This document shows positions 15,355 through 23,848 of a stretch of DNA of 64,000 nt, piece after piece (position 1 is the stretch's first letter; each line of letters starts with the position of its first letter). Below the pieces are notes generated by a model, which was not told the origin of the DNA, ran no database searches, and saw only the letters and a program-made list of their open reading frames with translations. Source of the DNA: Bryobacterales bacterium (GTDB taxonomy: Bacteria > Acidobacteriota > Terriglobia > Bryobacterales > Bryobacteraceae). The stretch covers positions 186,001-250,000 of the forward strand of contig JADJWL010000009.1 in the NCBI GenBank assembly GCA_016716385.1, written 5' to 3'. A program made the position numbers and the translations under genes.

Positions 15355-16368
15355 TCAGGCGGTGGTGCTGCGGCCGAGGGCCGAGTTTGCCGTGGCGATC
15401 AGCTCGCCGATCGTGGATCCAGTACGGTACGCGCCGACGCCCAGCCTCGCCACAACATCGACCACGCGCTCAGCGCCCTCGACAGTCACCTGGTAGCGCC
15501 CGCGCAGCCGCGGCCCCATCTGGTAGGCCCGGCGCATCCCGTCGCTGTAGGAGCAATCCGCCAGGATGACGAACTGGTCAGCCTCCCAGCGACAGACGGT
15601 GTCGGTGGGACGCATCTCCCCCGCCAGGCGGCCGCCAAACTGCTTCAAGACCTGGTCCCCGCCGGGCTTGTCCACGCGTTCGTTCACCCGGCGGAAGCGC
15701 TGGATATCGGCCAGAATCAGGCAGAACTCCTGCCCCGTGCGGGCGCGGCGGTCGAACTCCTGGGCCGCGTGTGTGCGGTTGCCGAGCCCCGTGAGCGGAT
15801 CTCGCAGAACCGCCGCCTCGGCTTCGGCAAGGCGCTGCCGGTATTGCTCGATCTCCTGGCGCATCGCCCCGGCTGCCTGCTCGTTGTCCACCACCATGGC
15901 TTCTACGCAATCGCGCAGTTGTGTCACTTCGTGGGTCAACCGCGTGCGAATCTGCCCCAAATCCCGCAACTGGGCCAGTTCGCTCAGGCCCCCGGTGAAC
16001 TGGCGGAGCTGGGTTCCGTAGTGGTCGTTGCGTTGCGAGATCAACCGTGCCGCATCGGCGAGGGACGCCAGAATATCCCGCAGGTGCCGTTCGCGTTCCT
16101 CAATCGCGGCGTTGGACCGCTCGCGGTAGACGCGAGCCGCCTCGCGGACTTCCCCAGCGCTGCGAAACAGGTACGCAGGGTCCCGGGATTCCGTTGCCTG
16201 CTCGCGGACCTGCCGCAGAAAGCGCCGGTGGACTTCGGCGATTTCCGCGGCTAAGTCCAGTGTTTGCATCTCCAGCGCTTCGATCGAAATCGCGTACGAC
16301 GCGGTCGCGCTCCGCATCAGTTCTTCCTGCTGCTCAAGTTTTGAGATCGACTGACGAATCGAGATCAT
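15355..16368 (-). CDS. GGDEF-family protein with degenerate active site
   Basis: A 337-residue protein with a long, largely helical N-terminal region (residues about 1-190, probably coiled coil) and a C-terminal GGDEF-like domain beginning at LRDPLTGLGNRTHAAQEFDR. The signature loop reads CRWEADQFVIL, so the GGDEF sequence is replaced by EADQF. Diguanylate cyclases need the two glycines and the acidic pair to make cyclic-di-GMP, so this one is probably inactive and may bind GTP or c-di-GMP or act through protein contacts. No membrane segment or PAS/REC sensor is evident. Its start overlaps the first possible start of the divergent P-type ATPase gene, so one of the two real starts probably lies further in. 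Confidence 0.82.
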   Translation of the reverse strand: MISIRQSISKLEQQEELMRSATASYAISIEALEMQTLDLAAEIAEVHRRFLRQVREQATESRDPAYLFRSAGEVREAARVYRERSNAAIEERERHLRDILASLADAARLISQRNDHYGTQLRQFTGGLSELAQLRDLGQIRTRLTHEVTQLRDCVEAMVVDNEQAAGAMRQEIEQYRQRLAEAEAAVLRDPLTGLGNRTHAAQEFDRRARTGQEFCLILADIQRFRRVNERVDKPGGDQVLKQFGGRLAGEMRPTDTVCRWEADQFVILADCSYSDGMRRAYQMGPRLRGRYQVTVEGAERVVDVVARLGVGAYRTGSTIGELIATANSALGRSTTA

Positions 16369-18649
16369 GTCACCCTTTACCCCACATATCGGGCGGGGGA
16401 ACGGTACGATCCAGGTAGGAAATCGTCGTACTCCTCCTCAATCCAAGGAGGGGGGCGAGATCCCTGAGTCCTTTTCATCGTCCCGGTATCATAGAGATGG
16501 GGAGGATCGTATCCGTACAGAGGTTTCGTTTCGTATCCACGGCATGGACTGCGCAGAAGAGGTGTCTCTGCTGCGCCGGGAATTGTCCAAGCAGAAAGGA
16601 GTGACGTCGCTCGGGTTCAACATCTTCGAGGCGAAGATGACCGTCCAGATGGACCCGCGGCGCGTGACGCCGCAGCAGATCTCCGAGGCGGTCGCCCGGC
16701 TGGGGATGCGCTGCGAGACCTGGCGCGACCAGGAGGTGCGGCCCCCGTCCTGGTGGACCCGCCGCGGCCGCGCGGCCCTGACAACGGCCAGCGGCGTCTT
16801 CCTGGCGGGCGCGATGCTCTGGCATGCGCTGACGTCGGAGCATTTCCTCATCGCACTCCTGCACCATGATGGCGATGGCCACAGGATGCAGGCCGGCGTC
16901 GTGGCGCTCTGCCTCCTGGCGATCCTCTGCGGCGCGTGGCTGGTCGCGCCGAAAGCGTGGAGTTCCTTGCGGCGCCGCCAGGCGGACATGAATGTCCTCG
17001 TCATTACATCGATGGTGGGCGCTTCGGTGCTCGGCGAGTGGATTGAGGGCGCGACTTTGGCCTTTTTGTTCGCTCTTGCGGGCATGCTCGAAAGCTGGAG
17101 CCTGGTACGCGCCAGGAATGCCGTGGGGGCACTCATCAAGATTTCGCCCCAAGAGGCGTCCGTGGTGCATGGAGATCACGAACACCGCACGCCTGTTGAA
17201 TTGGTGCCCGTCGGCGCGCGGGTCCGGATCCGCCCGGGCGAGAGAGTCCCGTGCGACGGCGTCGTTGAATCCGGTGAATCGTTCGTGGATCAAGCCCTCA
17301 TCACCGGCGAATCGGTGCCGGTCCAGAAGAGGCAGGGGAAGACCGTCTACGCGGGGACGATGAACGGGGACGGTGTGCTGGAGATCCGCAGCACCCAGCA
17401 GGCCTCCGACACAACACTGGCGCGCATGGTGCGCATGGTCGGCGGATCCCACCACCGCCGGGCGGCCAGCGACCAGTTCGTCGAGAAGTTCGCCCGCATC
17501 TACACGCCGGCTGTTTTCGGCCTGGCGTTCCTGGTCGGCGTCGTGCCGCCTCTGTTTTTCGACGGTGCGTGGACACACTGGTTCTACCAGAGCATGGTCA
17601 TCCTGCTGATCTCCTGCCCCTGCGCGCTGGTCATCTCCACGCCGGTGAGCATTGTGGCGGCGCTGGCCTCGGCGGCGCGGAACGGCGTGCTCGTCAAAGG
17701 CGGCGTCTTCCTGGAAGCCGCCGCGAAACTGCGGGCGTTTGCTTTCGACAAGACCGGAGTACTCACACAAGGCGAACCGACGGTGATCGAAGTGGTGCCG
17801 GTGAACGGCCACCACCCGCGGGAGACGCTGGCGCGTCTGGCGGCGCTCGAGCGTTCAAGCGAACACCCGATCGGCCGGGCGATCGAGAAGTACGCCCGCC
17901 AGCAGGGAGTCGAAACCCTGGAGACCCGTGGCTTCCGGGCGCTTCAAGGAAAAGGCGCCGAAGCTGAGATCCGCGGAGACCGCTTCTGGGCGGGCAGCCC
18001 GAGGCTGGCCAGCGACATGAAGTCAAATCTCGTGGTGGAGGAGGCCAGTGGAAACACTGTCGTAGCCTGCGGGTCCGGTGGAGATGTCTGGGCGCTGGTG
18101 CGGTTGGAGGATTCACCGCGTCCGGAGGCGGCAGACAGCCTCCGCGGTCTTCGGAAAGCAGGAATCCAGCACATCGCCATCCTGACCGGCGACGTTGAGG
18201 CCGCGGCCGCGCCGGTGGCGCGCAAGACCGGCGCGGACGAGGTCCACGCGGGTCTGCTCCCGGATGAGAAGGCCGCGGTTGTCGACGGACTGATCCGCCG
18301 CTTCGGCCGCGTCGCCATGGTGGGAGACGGCGTCAATGACGCGCTGGCGATGGCCCGTTCGTCCCTCGGCATCGCCCTGGCGACGCGCGGCGCCCACGTC
18401 GCCATGGAGGCGGCCGACGTGGTCCTGATGTCGTCCGACCTGCGCAAGCTTCCGTTTTTGTTGCTCCACGCCCGGCGTACCGTGCACGTCATCCAGCAGA
18501 ACATCGTCTTTGCTCTGGCCATCAAGGCTGTGTTTCTGGCCATGGCCTTCGCCGGAGTCGCCACCCTCTGGATGGCCGTCGCCGCGGATATGGGCGCGAC
18601 GCTCCTGGTCACATTTAACGGCCTGCGGCTACTGCGGGCACGGGCATAA
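16367..18649 (+). CDS. heavy-metal-translocating P1B-type ATPase
   Basis: Up to 760 residues. The N-terminal metal-binding domain begins SFRIHGMDCAEEVSLLRREL, with GMDC at 59-62 instead of the usual GMxCxxC, so only one cysteine remains. Eight or so membrane helices follow, with CPC at 417-419 in SCPCALVIST, the transport-site motif. The phosphorylation aspartate is D461 in FDKTGVLTQGEP; the residue after DKTG is valine, where threonine is almost invariant. SSEHPIGRAIE is the HP locus and GDGVNDALAMA the hinge. CPC with a GMDCAEE-type domain fits Zn/Cd/Pb export, though copper is possible. The start is uncertain: 16367 lacks a good ribosome site and overlaps the divergent GGDEF start, and adding one G near 16500 would put an ATG (16497) in frame just before the metal domain. 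Confidence 0.87.
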   Translation: MSPFTPHIGRGNGTIQVGNRRTPPQSKEGGEIPESFSSSRYHRDGEDRIRTEVSFRIHGMDCAEEVSLLRRELSKQKGVTSLGFNIFEAKMTVQMDPRRVTPQQISEAVARLGMRCETWRDQEVRPPSWWTRRGRAALTTASGVFLAGAMLWHALTSEHFLIALLHHDGDGHRMQAGVVALCLLAILCGAWLVAPKAWSSLRRRQADMNVLVITSMVGASVLGEWIEGATLAFLFALAGMLESWSLVRARNAVGALIKISPQEASVVHGDHEHRTPVELVPVGARVRIRPGERVPCDGVVESGESFVDQALITGESVPVQKRQGKTVYAGTMNGDGVLEIRSTQQASDTTLARMVRMVGGSHHRRAASDQFVEKFARIYTPAVFGLAFLVGVVPPLFFDGAWTHWFYQSMVILLISCPCALVISTPVSIVAALASAARNGVLVKGGVFLEAAAKLRAFAFDKTGVLTQGEPTVIEVVPVNGHHPRETLARLAALERSSEHPIGRAIEKYARQQGVETLETRGFRALQGKGAEAEIRGDRFWAGSPRLASDMKSNLVVEEASGNTVVACGSGGDVWALVRLEDSPRPEAADSLRGLRKAGIQHIAILTGDVEAAAAPVARKTGADEVHAGLLPDEKAAVVDGLIRRFGRVAMVGDGVNDALAMARSSLGIALATRGAHVAMEAADVVLMSSDLRKLPFLLLHARRTVHVIQQNIVFALAIKAVFLAMAFAGVATLWMAVAADMGATLLVTFNGLRLLRARA

Positions 18650-18664
18650 TACACTGTGGGGACC

Positions 18665-19861
18665 ATGCGCGAACTCGCAGCAGCCACGGCCCTGCTGGCT
18701 CTTTTGGCCGCCTGCTCCAAACCGCCGGACGACCCGGCGCTCGAAGCCCCAATCGTCAACACAGATCCCGGCGCGCCGTATGCCTCGCCAACGCGGGCCT
18801 TCCAGGGCATTCCCTGCATCGAACGTGCGCCGTCTGGCCGTCTGTGGGCGAACTGGTACGCCGGCGGACCGGGCGAGGGGCCGGAGAACTATGTCGTCCT
18901 GGTGACGAGCGGCGATGACGGACGCACGTGGTCGGATCCGGTGCTGGTGATCGACCCGCCTTCGTTTGTCCGGGCGTTCGACGCCTGCGTCTGGCTCGAC
19001 CCGGTCGGGAGCTTGTGGCTCTTCTGGGCACAGGGCGCCGGCAAGTTCGACGGACGCTCCGGCGTCTGGGCGATTTCGACCGCGGAACCGGATTCAGCGC
19101 AACCCACTTGGACTCGGCCGCGCCGCCTCGCCGACGGCATCATGATGAACAAGCCGACCGTGCTGTCGACCGGCGAATGGCTGCTGCCCGCCGCCGTCTG
19201 GACGAACATTCCGCCCGACATCGAGCAGGTAAACGAGAAGTACAAGCTGGGTCTGTCTCTGGAGCGGATGAAGACGCTTGTCCATGACCTGAACCACCGC
19301 AGCGGCGCGCACCTGCTCATGTCGAACGACAACGGGACCTCATTCACGCTGATCGCCGGGCCGCGCGTGCCGGACTCAAGATTCGACGAACACATGCTGA
19401 TCGAACGCCAGGATCAGTCCTGGTGGGTGCTTGTCCGGACGCGCTACGGCATTGGCCAGAGCATCTCGGCGGACCGCGGACAGACATGGTCCGCCGGGAC
19501 GAACTCCGGTATCGCGCACGCCGACGCGCGCTTCTTCATCCGCCGCCTCGCTTCGGGAAACCTGCTGCTGGTGCGGCATAACTCGCCCGAAGGCATGGCG
19601 CGGTCGCACCTGACGGCGGAGATCTCCCGCGACGATGGGCGCACGTGGACGGGCGGACTGTTGCTCGATGAAAGGACCCGCGTGTCCTACCCGGACGGCA
19701 CACAGGCGCCCGACGGCAGGATCTACGTCATCTACGACCGCGAACGGACGGGCGACCGCGAGATTCTGTTCGCGACCTTCCGCGAGGAGGATGTAGAGGC
19801 GGGACGCTGCGTCACGGAGCAGTGCGGACTTCGCGGTCTGATCGACCGGGCGGCGCCATAA
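18665..19861 (+). CDS. sialidase-like (BNR/Asp-box) lipoprotein
   Basis: A 398-residue exported protein. The start at 18665 gives a lipoprotein signal (MRELAAATALLALLAACSKP) with LAAC as the lipobox. The mature part is a six-bladed beta-propeller of the sialidase superfamily: several Asp-box repeats of type SxDxGxxW are visible (SGDDGRTWSDP, SADRGQTWSAG, SRDDGRTWTGG), and IERAPSGRLWANWYAG matches the N-terminal arginine strand. Enzymes of this class remove terminal sugars, but many related Acidobacterial and Planctomycete proteins have unknown activity. The gene sits 15 bases after the P-type ATPase and directly abuts the peroxiredoxin-kinase gene, so all three are probably cotranscribed. Confidence 0.85.
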   Translation: MRELAAATALLALLAACSKPPDDPALEAPIVNTDPGAPYASPTRAFQGIPCIERAPSGRLWANWYAGGPGEGPENYVVLVTSGDDGRTWSDPVLVIDPPSFVRAFDACVWLDPVGSLWLFWAQGAGKFDGRSGVWAISTAEPDSAQPTWTRPRRLADGIMMNKPTVLSTGEWLLPAAVWTNIPPDIEQVNEKYKLGLSLERMKTLVHDLNHRSGAHLLMSNDNGTSFTLIAGPRVPDSRFDEHMLIERQDQSWWVLVRTRYGIGQSISADRGQTWSAGTNSGIAHADARFFIRRLASGNLLLVRHNSPEGMARSHLTAEISRDDGRTWTGGLLLDERTRVSYPDGTQAPDGRIYVIYDRERTGDREILFATFREEDVEAGRCVTEQCGLRGLIDRAAP

Positions 19862-21154
19862 ATGGAAAAGACTCCCGGCATGATGATCGTCCGGCCCCCG
19901 GTGGAGGTCTTCCGCACGGGTCCGGACATTGGGGAGCGCCTCCCAGAATTCACACTGCCCGACCAGCACGGGCGCATTGTGCGACTCAGTGGAGCGCGGG
20001 CGGGACGCCCGGCCGTCGTCCACTTTTTCCGCACGGTGCGCTGGTGCCCGTTCTGCGTCCTGCAATTGATCGATCTGCAGGAAGCGGTCCGCGAGTTCGA
20101 GTCGGAACGGATTCCGGTGTTCGCCATCTGCAATGAGCCCGTCGACGTGCTTGCGGAGTTTGCGCAGGTGGAACGGATCACGTACTCGCTGTTGTCCGAC
20201 AGCGACGCCAGCTATATCCGGACCGTTGGCGTTCTGAATACGGCCGTGGCCGCCGATGACCCCGCGTTCGGCATGCCCTACCCAGGTTCGTTTCTGATCA
20301 ATCGCGAGGGGCGGGTCTTCGAGAAACGCTTCCATCCCGACGTCCGGGTGCGCGAGCCGATGTCGAGTCTGCTGCTCTATTTCCGGTTGAAGGAGTACAG
20401 CGAACGGCTTGAAGAGATGGTGCTTGAGCGCACCCGCGATCTGCAACAGGCGCAGCTGCAGCTTGTGGAAACGGCGCGCCATGCGAGTCTTGGCAAGCTG
20501 ATCGCCGCCATCAATCACGAGTTGAATACCCCGGTTGGCGCGCTGGTGAGCGGGATCGAATCTGTCTGGCGCTTCTACGACCGTATGTGCTCCGACATGA
20601 CGGCCGCGCAGCGCGAGCGGCTGCTGGCGTTGAAGGAAGCGATCGACGGCGCGTGTGCGCGGATTGCGCGGCTCGCCGCGGATCTTCGCGAATTCGCCCG
20701 GCTCGACGGCGCGGAAGTCGGACCGGTCGATTTGCGGCACAGCCTCGACGTGACTGTCGAGGTACTCGGCGGCGCTCTGCATCGTGGCGTGCGTGTGGAG
20801 CGCCGCTACCCGGACACCGCCTGCTGGCACGGCCGGGGCGCGCCGCTCAACCAGGCTCTGCTGGAGATCCTGACGAACGCCGCCGAAGCGATGCCGGCCG
20901 GCGGGACGCTCACCCTCGAAGTTGATGCGTCTGACAAGGCATTCCTGATCGTCGTGACCGATTCCGGTTCCGGCATCCCCGAGCAGGAACGCCATCAGCT
21001 CTTCGAACCCCATCTGCGCGCCAAGGGTGACCGCATCGGGATGGCTCTGGGATTGCCACTGGCCCACCGCATCGTGCGCGACCAGGGCGGCGAACTGAAA
21101 GTTCTGCCAGGAACTCACGGTGGAACCCGGGTCGAGATCCACCTCCCCCGTTGA
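19862..21154 (+). CDS. peroxiredoxin-like domain fused to a sensor histidine kinase
   Basis: A 430-residue, soluble-looking protein that combines two modules. Residues about 20-175 form a thioredoxin-fold peroxiredoxin-like domain (LPEFTLPDQHGRIVRLSG, FFRTVRWCPFCVLQL); the CPFC pair is C62/C65 and C90 is a third cysteine. A coiled-coil linker (LKEYSERLEEMVLERTRDLQ, about 176-205) leads into a histidine kinase. The phospho-acceptor is H219 in INHELNTP, the N-box is near N339 (LLEILTNAAEAMPAGG), G1 is DSGSGIPEQ (367-375), and the G2-like region is GLPLAHRIVRDQGGEL. No membrane segment is seen. I infer a cytoplasmic redox or peroxide sensor whose thiol state controls autophosphorylation. No response regulator is adjacent, so the output is unknown. 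It begins immediately after the sialidase-like stop with no gap. Confidence 0.88.
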   Translation: MEKTPGMMIVRPPVEVFRTGPDIGERLPEFTLPDQHGRIVRLSGARAGRPAVVHFFRTVRWCPFCVLQLIDLQEAVREFESERIPVFAICNEPVDVLAEFAQVERITYSLLSDSDASYIRTVGVLNTAVAADDPAFGMPYPGSFLINREGRVFEKRFHPDVRVREPMSSLLLYFRLKEYSERLEEMVLERTRDLQQAQLQLVETARHASLGKLIAAINHELNTPVGALVSGIESVWRFYDRMCSDMTAAQRERLLALKEAIDGACARIARLAADLREFARLDGAEVGPVDLRHSLDVTVEVLGGALHRGVRVERRYPDTACWHGRGAPLNQALLEILTNAAEAMPAGGTLTLEVDASDKAFLIVVTDSGSGIPEQERHQLFEPHLRAKGDRIGMALGLPLAHRIVRDQGGELKVLPGTHGGTRVEIHLPR

Positions 21155-21173
21155 TATACTCGGGGTTCCCATC

Positions 21174-22292
21174 ATGCGAATCTCGTTCGTCCTGCTCGCT
21201 CTTTGTCTCTTCGGGTGCGGAACTTCCACTGAACCGAAGCGCGCCCGAAACGTCATCCTCGTTCTCGCCGACGCGGGCGGAGTCGCCACCGTGCAGGCGG
21301 CCAGCATCCAGGCCCATGGCGCCCCATTGAAGCTGTTTCTGCAGAGCACGCCTCACGTCGCCCTGATGGACACGACGACCGCCTCCAAGTGGGTCAGCGA
21401 TTCGGCGGCCGGCATGACGGCGATCGTCACCGGCCAGAAGACGCACAACGGTGTGATCAGCCAGGGTCCTGACACGGTCCGCGGCGAGAAGGACGGCACA
21501 CCGCTCAAGACGATCCTCGAATACGCCGAGGAACTCGGGCTGTCGACCGGTGTTGTCTCCACGCAGAACATCGCCGACGCCACACCCGCCGCCTGCTACG
21601 CGCACGCCAACAACCGCAGCAAGTTCGGCGAGATCTTCCTTGAGATCTTCTCGCCCCGGTTCGGCGACGGCGTCGACATCGTGTTCGGCGTCGGGCGCCA
21701 GCGCATCTTCGATGCGGTCCGGGAGTTGGGCCAGGATCTCGAAGCCATCGCTAAGGAGAAAGGCCGCCCCATCTTTGCCTCGCTGAGCGAAGTACCCGCC
21801 GACGCACAGCGCGCCATCGCCGTCCAGGATGATCCGATCGATTTCGTCGAAGCTACCCGCGTCGCCCTGCGGGCGCTCTCCCGCAATCCCAAGGGCTACT
21901 TTCTGATGGTGGAGTGCGATGCACACACGACCAACCTTGAGGCCGGTCTGGATCGCCTGATCCGCTGCGACAACCTGATGCGCGAGGTGTCCGGACTGGT
22001 CAACATGGACGAAACTCTGCTTTTGTTCACTGCGGACCATTCCTTCGACCTCCGCATCCGAGGCGGTGGACCCGACGAGCCGCTCCTCGCGGGCTGGGAA
22101 AAATGGAAGAAGGAAAACGAGGGCAAGCGCGTTGAGACCATCCGCATTCCCGCCGTCCGCGTGGACAACGGACACACGGCCGAGGAAGTGCCGCTGACCG
22201 CTTTCGGGCCCGGCGCGGAACTCGTAAAAGGCTACTTACCGAATACCCGCGTGTTCGATATCATGATGGAAGCCTACGGCTGGAAACCGTAA
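21174..22292 (+). CDS. alkaline phosphatase family lipoprotein
   Basis: A 372-residue phosphatase. The start at 21174 yields a lipoprotein signal (MRISFVLLALCLFGCGTS, lipobox LFGC). Metal and nucleophile motifs of the PhoA family are present: the aspartate in ILVLADAGGVAT, the serine nucleophile in VSDSAAGMTAIVTGQKT, VECDAHTTN in place of the common VEGGRIDHAHH, TADHS and NGHTAEEVPL. It would hydrolyse phosphomonoesters outside the cytoplasm while held in a membrane. It follows the peroxiredoxin-kinase gene by 19 bases. It is shorter than E. coli PhoA (about 450 residues) and is closer to compact bacterial variants. Confidence 0.9.
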   Translation: MRISFVLLALCLFGCGTSTEPKRARNVILVLADAGGVATVQAASIQAHGAPLKLFLQSTPHVALMDTTTASKWVSDSAAGMTAIVTGQKTHNGVISQGPDTVRGEKDGTPLKTILEYAEELGLSTGVVSTQNIADATPAACYAHANNRSKFGEIFLEIFSPRFGDGVDIVFGVGRQRIFDAVRELGQDLEAIAKEKGRPIFASLSEVPADAQRAIAVQDDPIDFVEATRVALRALSRNPKGYFLMVECDAHTTNLEAGLDRLIRCDNLMREVSGLVNMDETLLLFTADHSFDLRIRGGGPDEPLLAGWEKWKKENEGKRVETIRIPAVRVDNGHTAEEVPLTAFGPGAELVKGYLPNTRVFDIMMEAYGWKP

Positions 22293-22300
22293 CCGTCCAC

Positions 22301-23836
22301 TTACGCGCGGCGGGCGGTCCAGCGTCCCTTGCCGTATTCGCCGAGCGACACTTCGCCGCTCATGCGCCCGTGGTTCACCGTACCCTCGAAACGATAGGAC
22401 AGGCTCGTTCCCTCGTACGCGATGGCGGAACGGAACTGAATCTGTTCTCCATCCAGCGTCCCTTTGATGGCTCCTGAGCCGACGCGCCCGCGGTAGGTTC
22501 CTGCGACGTTGTTCGCGGCGGCGTCAAAGGACGCGCGGTGCCGCGTCCAGCCGGAGACAAACTCGATGTCGATCTCCCATTCGCCGGAGACATCCGTCAC
22601 CGGAGCCTGAAGCGCGGGCGCCTGCCGTCCCTTGGGTGCGGCGCGCAGGATCTCGCTCAGCCGCTTCGCCACGATGCGGTCGTCCCCCGGCTGCATTGAG
22701 ATGGGACGGATGCGGAATCCAAATCCTTCGCCTTCCGCGTGGGACATGATGCGCGGCGTGCCATGGAGCAGCTTCTCGCCGACTTCGCCCGCCGTGATGC
22801 CGGTCTGATTGGGGTCCCAATCCACCTGCATCGTGGGAAACGGGCTCGCTCCCGCCGGACCGCTCAGCTTTGTCGTGACGCCGGGAACACTCCTGACGCC
22901 GTCGGCGATGGTATTGAGCCAACCCGTCCACAGCTTGTAGTCCGCCTCCAGGTCCCGCTTGCTCGAGAAAACCTCAATCGCGGCGAGCATTCCCATAATC
23001 TCTTCCTTGCCCACCTTCATCGGGCGGCCGAGGGCATGATGCGGGGAGCTGTTGATCCACGCCGCCGCGACGAGATCCTTGCGTCCCAGCAGCAGCCCGG
23101 CGCACTGCGGTCCACGGATGATCTTCCCCCCCGAGTAGGCGACCAGGGAGGCGCCTCGCGAAAGGTAAGGGTTCGGTTTCAAAGGCAGCTCCGCCGCCGC
23201 GTCCACCAGCACCGGGACACCCCGCTTGTGCGCCAGCGCCGCGATCTCTTCGAGGCGGATCTTCTGCTCCGGTTCGCTCTTGCCAAGCACCATCACCATG
23301 GCGACATCGTTGCCGAGCAGACGGTGGTACTCATCCGGTGTATCGAACTCCACCATCCGCACGCCGGCCAGGCGAACGGCATGGTCGTAGGCGTTTCGCG
23401 ACTGCTTCGGCGCGAGCACGATACCTTTGAGTCCCGCGACATTGGGGAGTTGCTGCATCTTCTCAGGATCCGCGCCCGCGACGCACGCCGCGGTGGCGTG
23501 GGTCAGCGCGGCGGCGGCTCCCGAAGTGACGATGGCTGATTCTGAGCCAAGCAACTCGGCGATGCGCCCACCAACCTTCTCCATCAGCTCGTCCAGATTC
23601 ACGGGGAAGTGGGATGCTTCCTCCATCGCCTGCTTGACTTCAGGCAGGGTGAGCGCGCCGCCGTTGATCGTATAGGTGGCGGTGAGATTGATGAACGGCG
23701 TGTAGCCGACTTTCGTGTAGACGGCGGCATCGCCCGTCCGCGCGGCAGGCGCCGCCGGCCCCGCCCCCAATAATCCCAGGGCGCTCGCCTGAAAGACCTC
23801 GCGCCGGTTCCACCGGCCCAGATTCCGTTTCTTCAT
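22301..23836 (-). CDS. Tat-exported SelA-like PLP enzyme with C-terminal beta domain
   Basis: A 511-residue protein with three parts. The N-terminus has a twin-arginine signal (GRWNRREVFQASALGLLGAG). Residues about 45-400 are a SelA-like fold-type I PLP enzyme related to the cytoplasmic one at 14130-15314: SESAIVTSGAAAALTHATA, the aspartate in VPVLVDAAAELPL and the lysine in VAYSGGKIIRGPQCAG all correspond. Residues about 415-511 are a beta-rich domain (VSGEWEIDIEFVSGWTRHRA, AGTYRGRVGSGAIKGTLDGE, SGEVSLGEYGKGRW) resembling lipocalin-like stability domains. Exported PLP enzymes are rare because the cofactor is made inside; Tat export of the folded holoenzyme would solve this. It is last in the minus-strand unit, 12 bases after the acetamidase-like gene. 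The substrate is unknown. Confidence 0.82.
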   Translation of the reverse strand: MKKRNLGRWNRREVFQASALGLLGAGPAAPAARTGDAAVYTKVGYTPFINLTATYTINGGALTLPEVKQAMEEASHFPVNLDELMEKVGGRIAELLGSESAIVTSGAAAALTHATAACVAGADPEKMQQLPNVAGLKGIVLAPKQSRNAYDHAVRLAGVRMVEFDTPDEYHRLLGNDVAMVMVLGKSEPEQKIRLEEIAALAHKRGVPVLVDAAAELPLKPNPYLSRGASLVAYSGGKIIRGPQCAGLLLGRKDLVAAAWINSSPHHALGRPMKVGKEEIMGMLAAIEVFSSKRDLEADYKLWTGWLNTIADGVRSVPGVTTKLSGPAGASPFPTMQVDWDPNQTGITAGEVGEKLLHGTPRIMSHAEGEGFGFRIRPISMQPGDDRIVAKRLSEILRAAPKGRQAPALQAPVTDVSGEWEIDIEFVSGWTRHRASFDAAANNVAGTYRGRVGSGAIKGTLDGEQIQFRSAIAYEGTSLSYRFEGTVNHGRMSGEVSLGEYGKGRWTARRA

Positions 23837-23848
23837 TGCACGCTCCGG

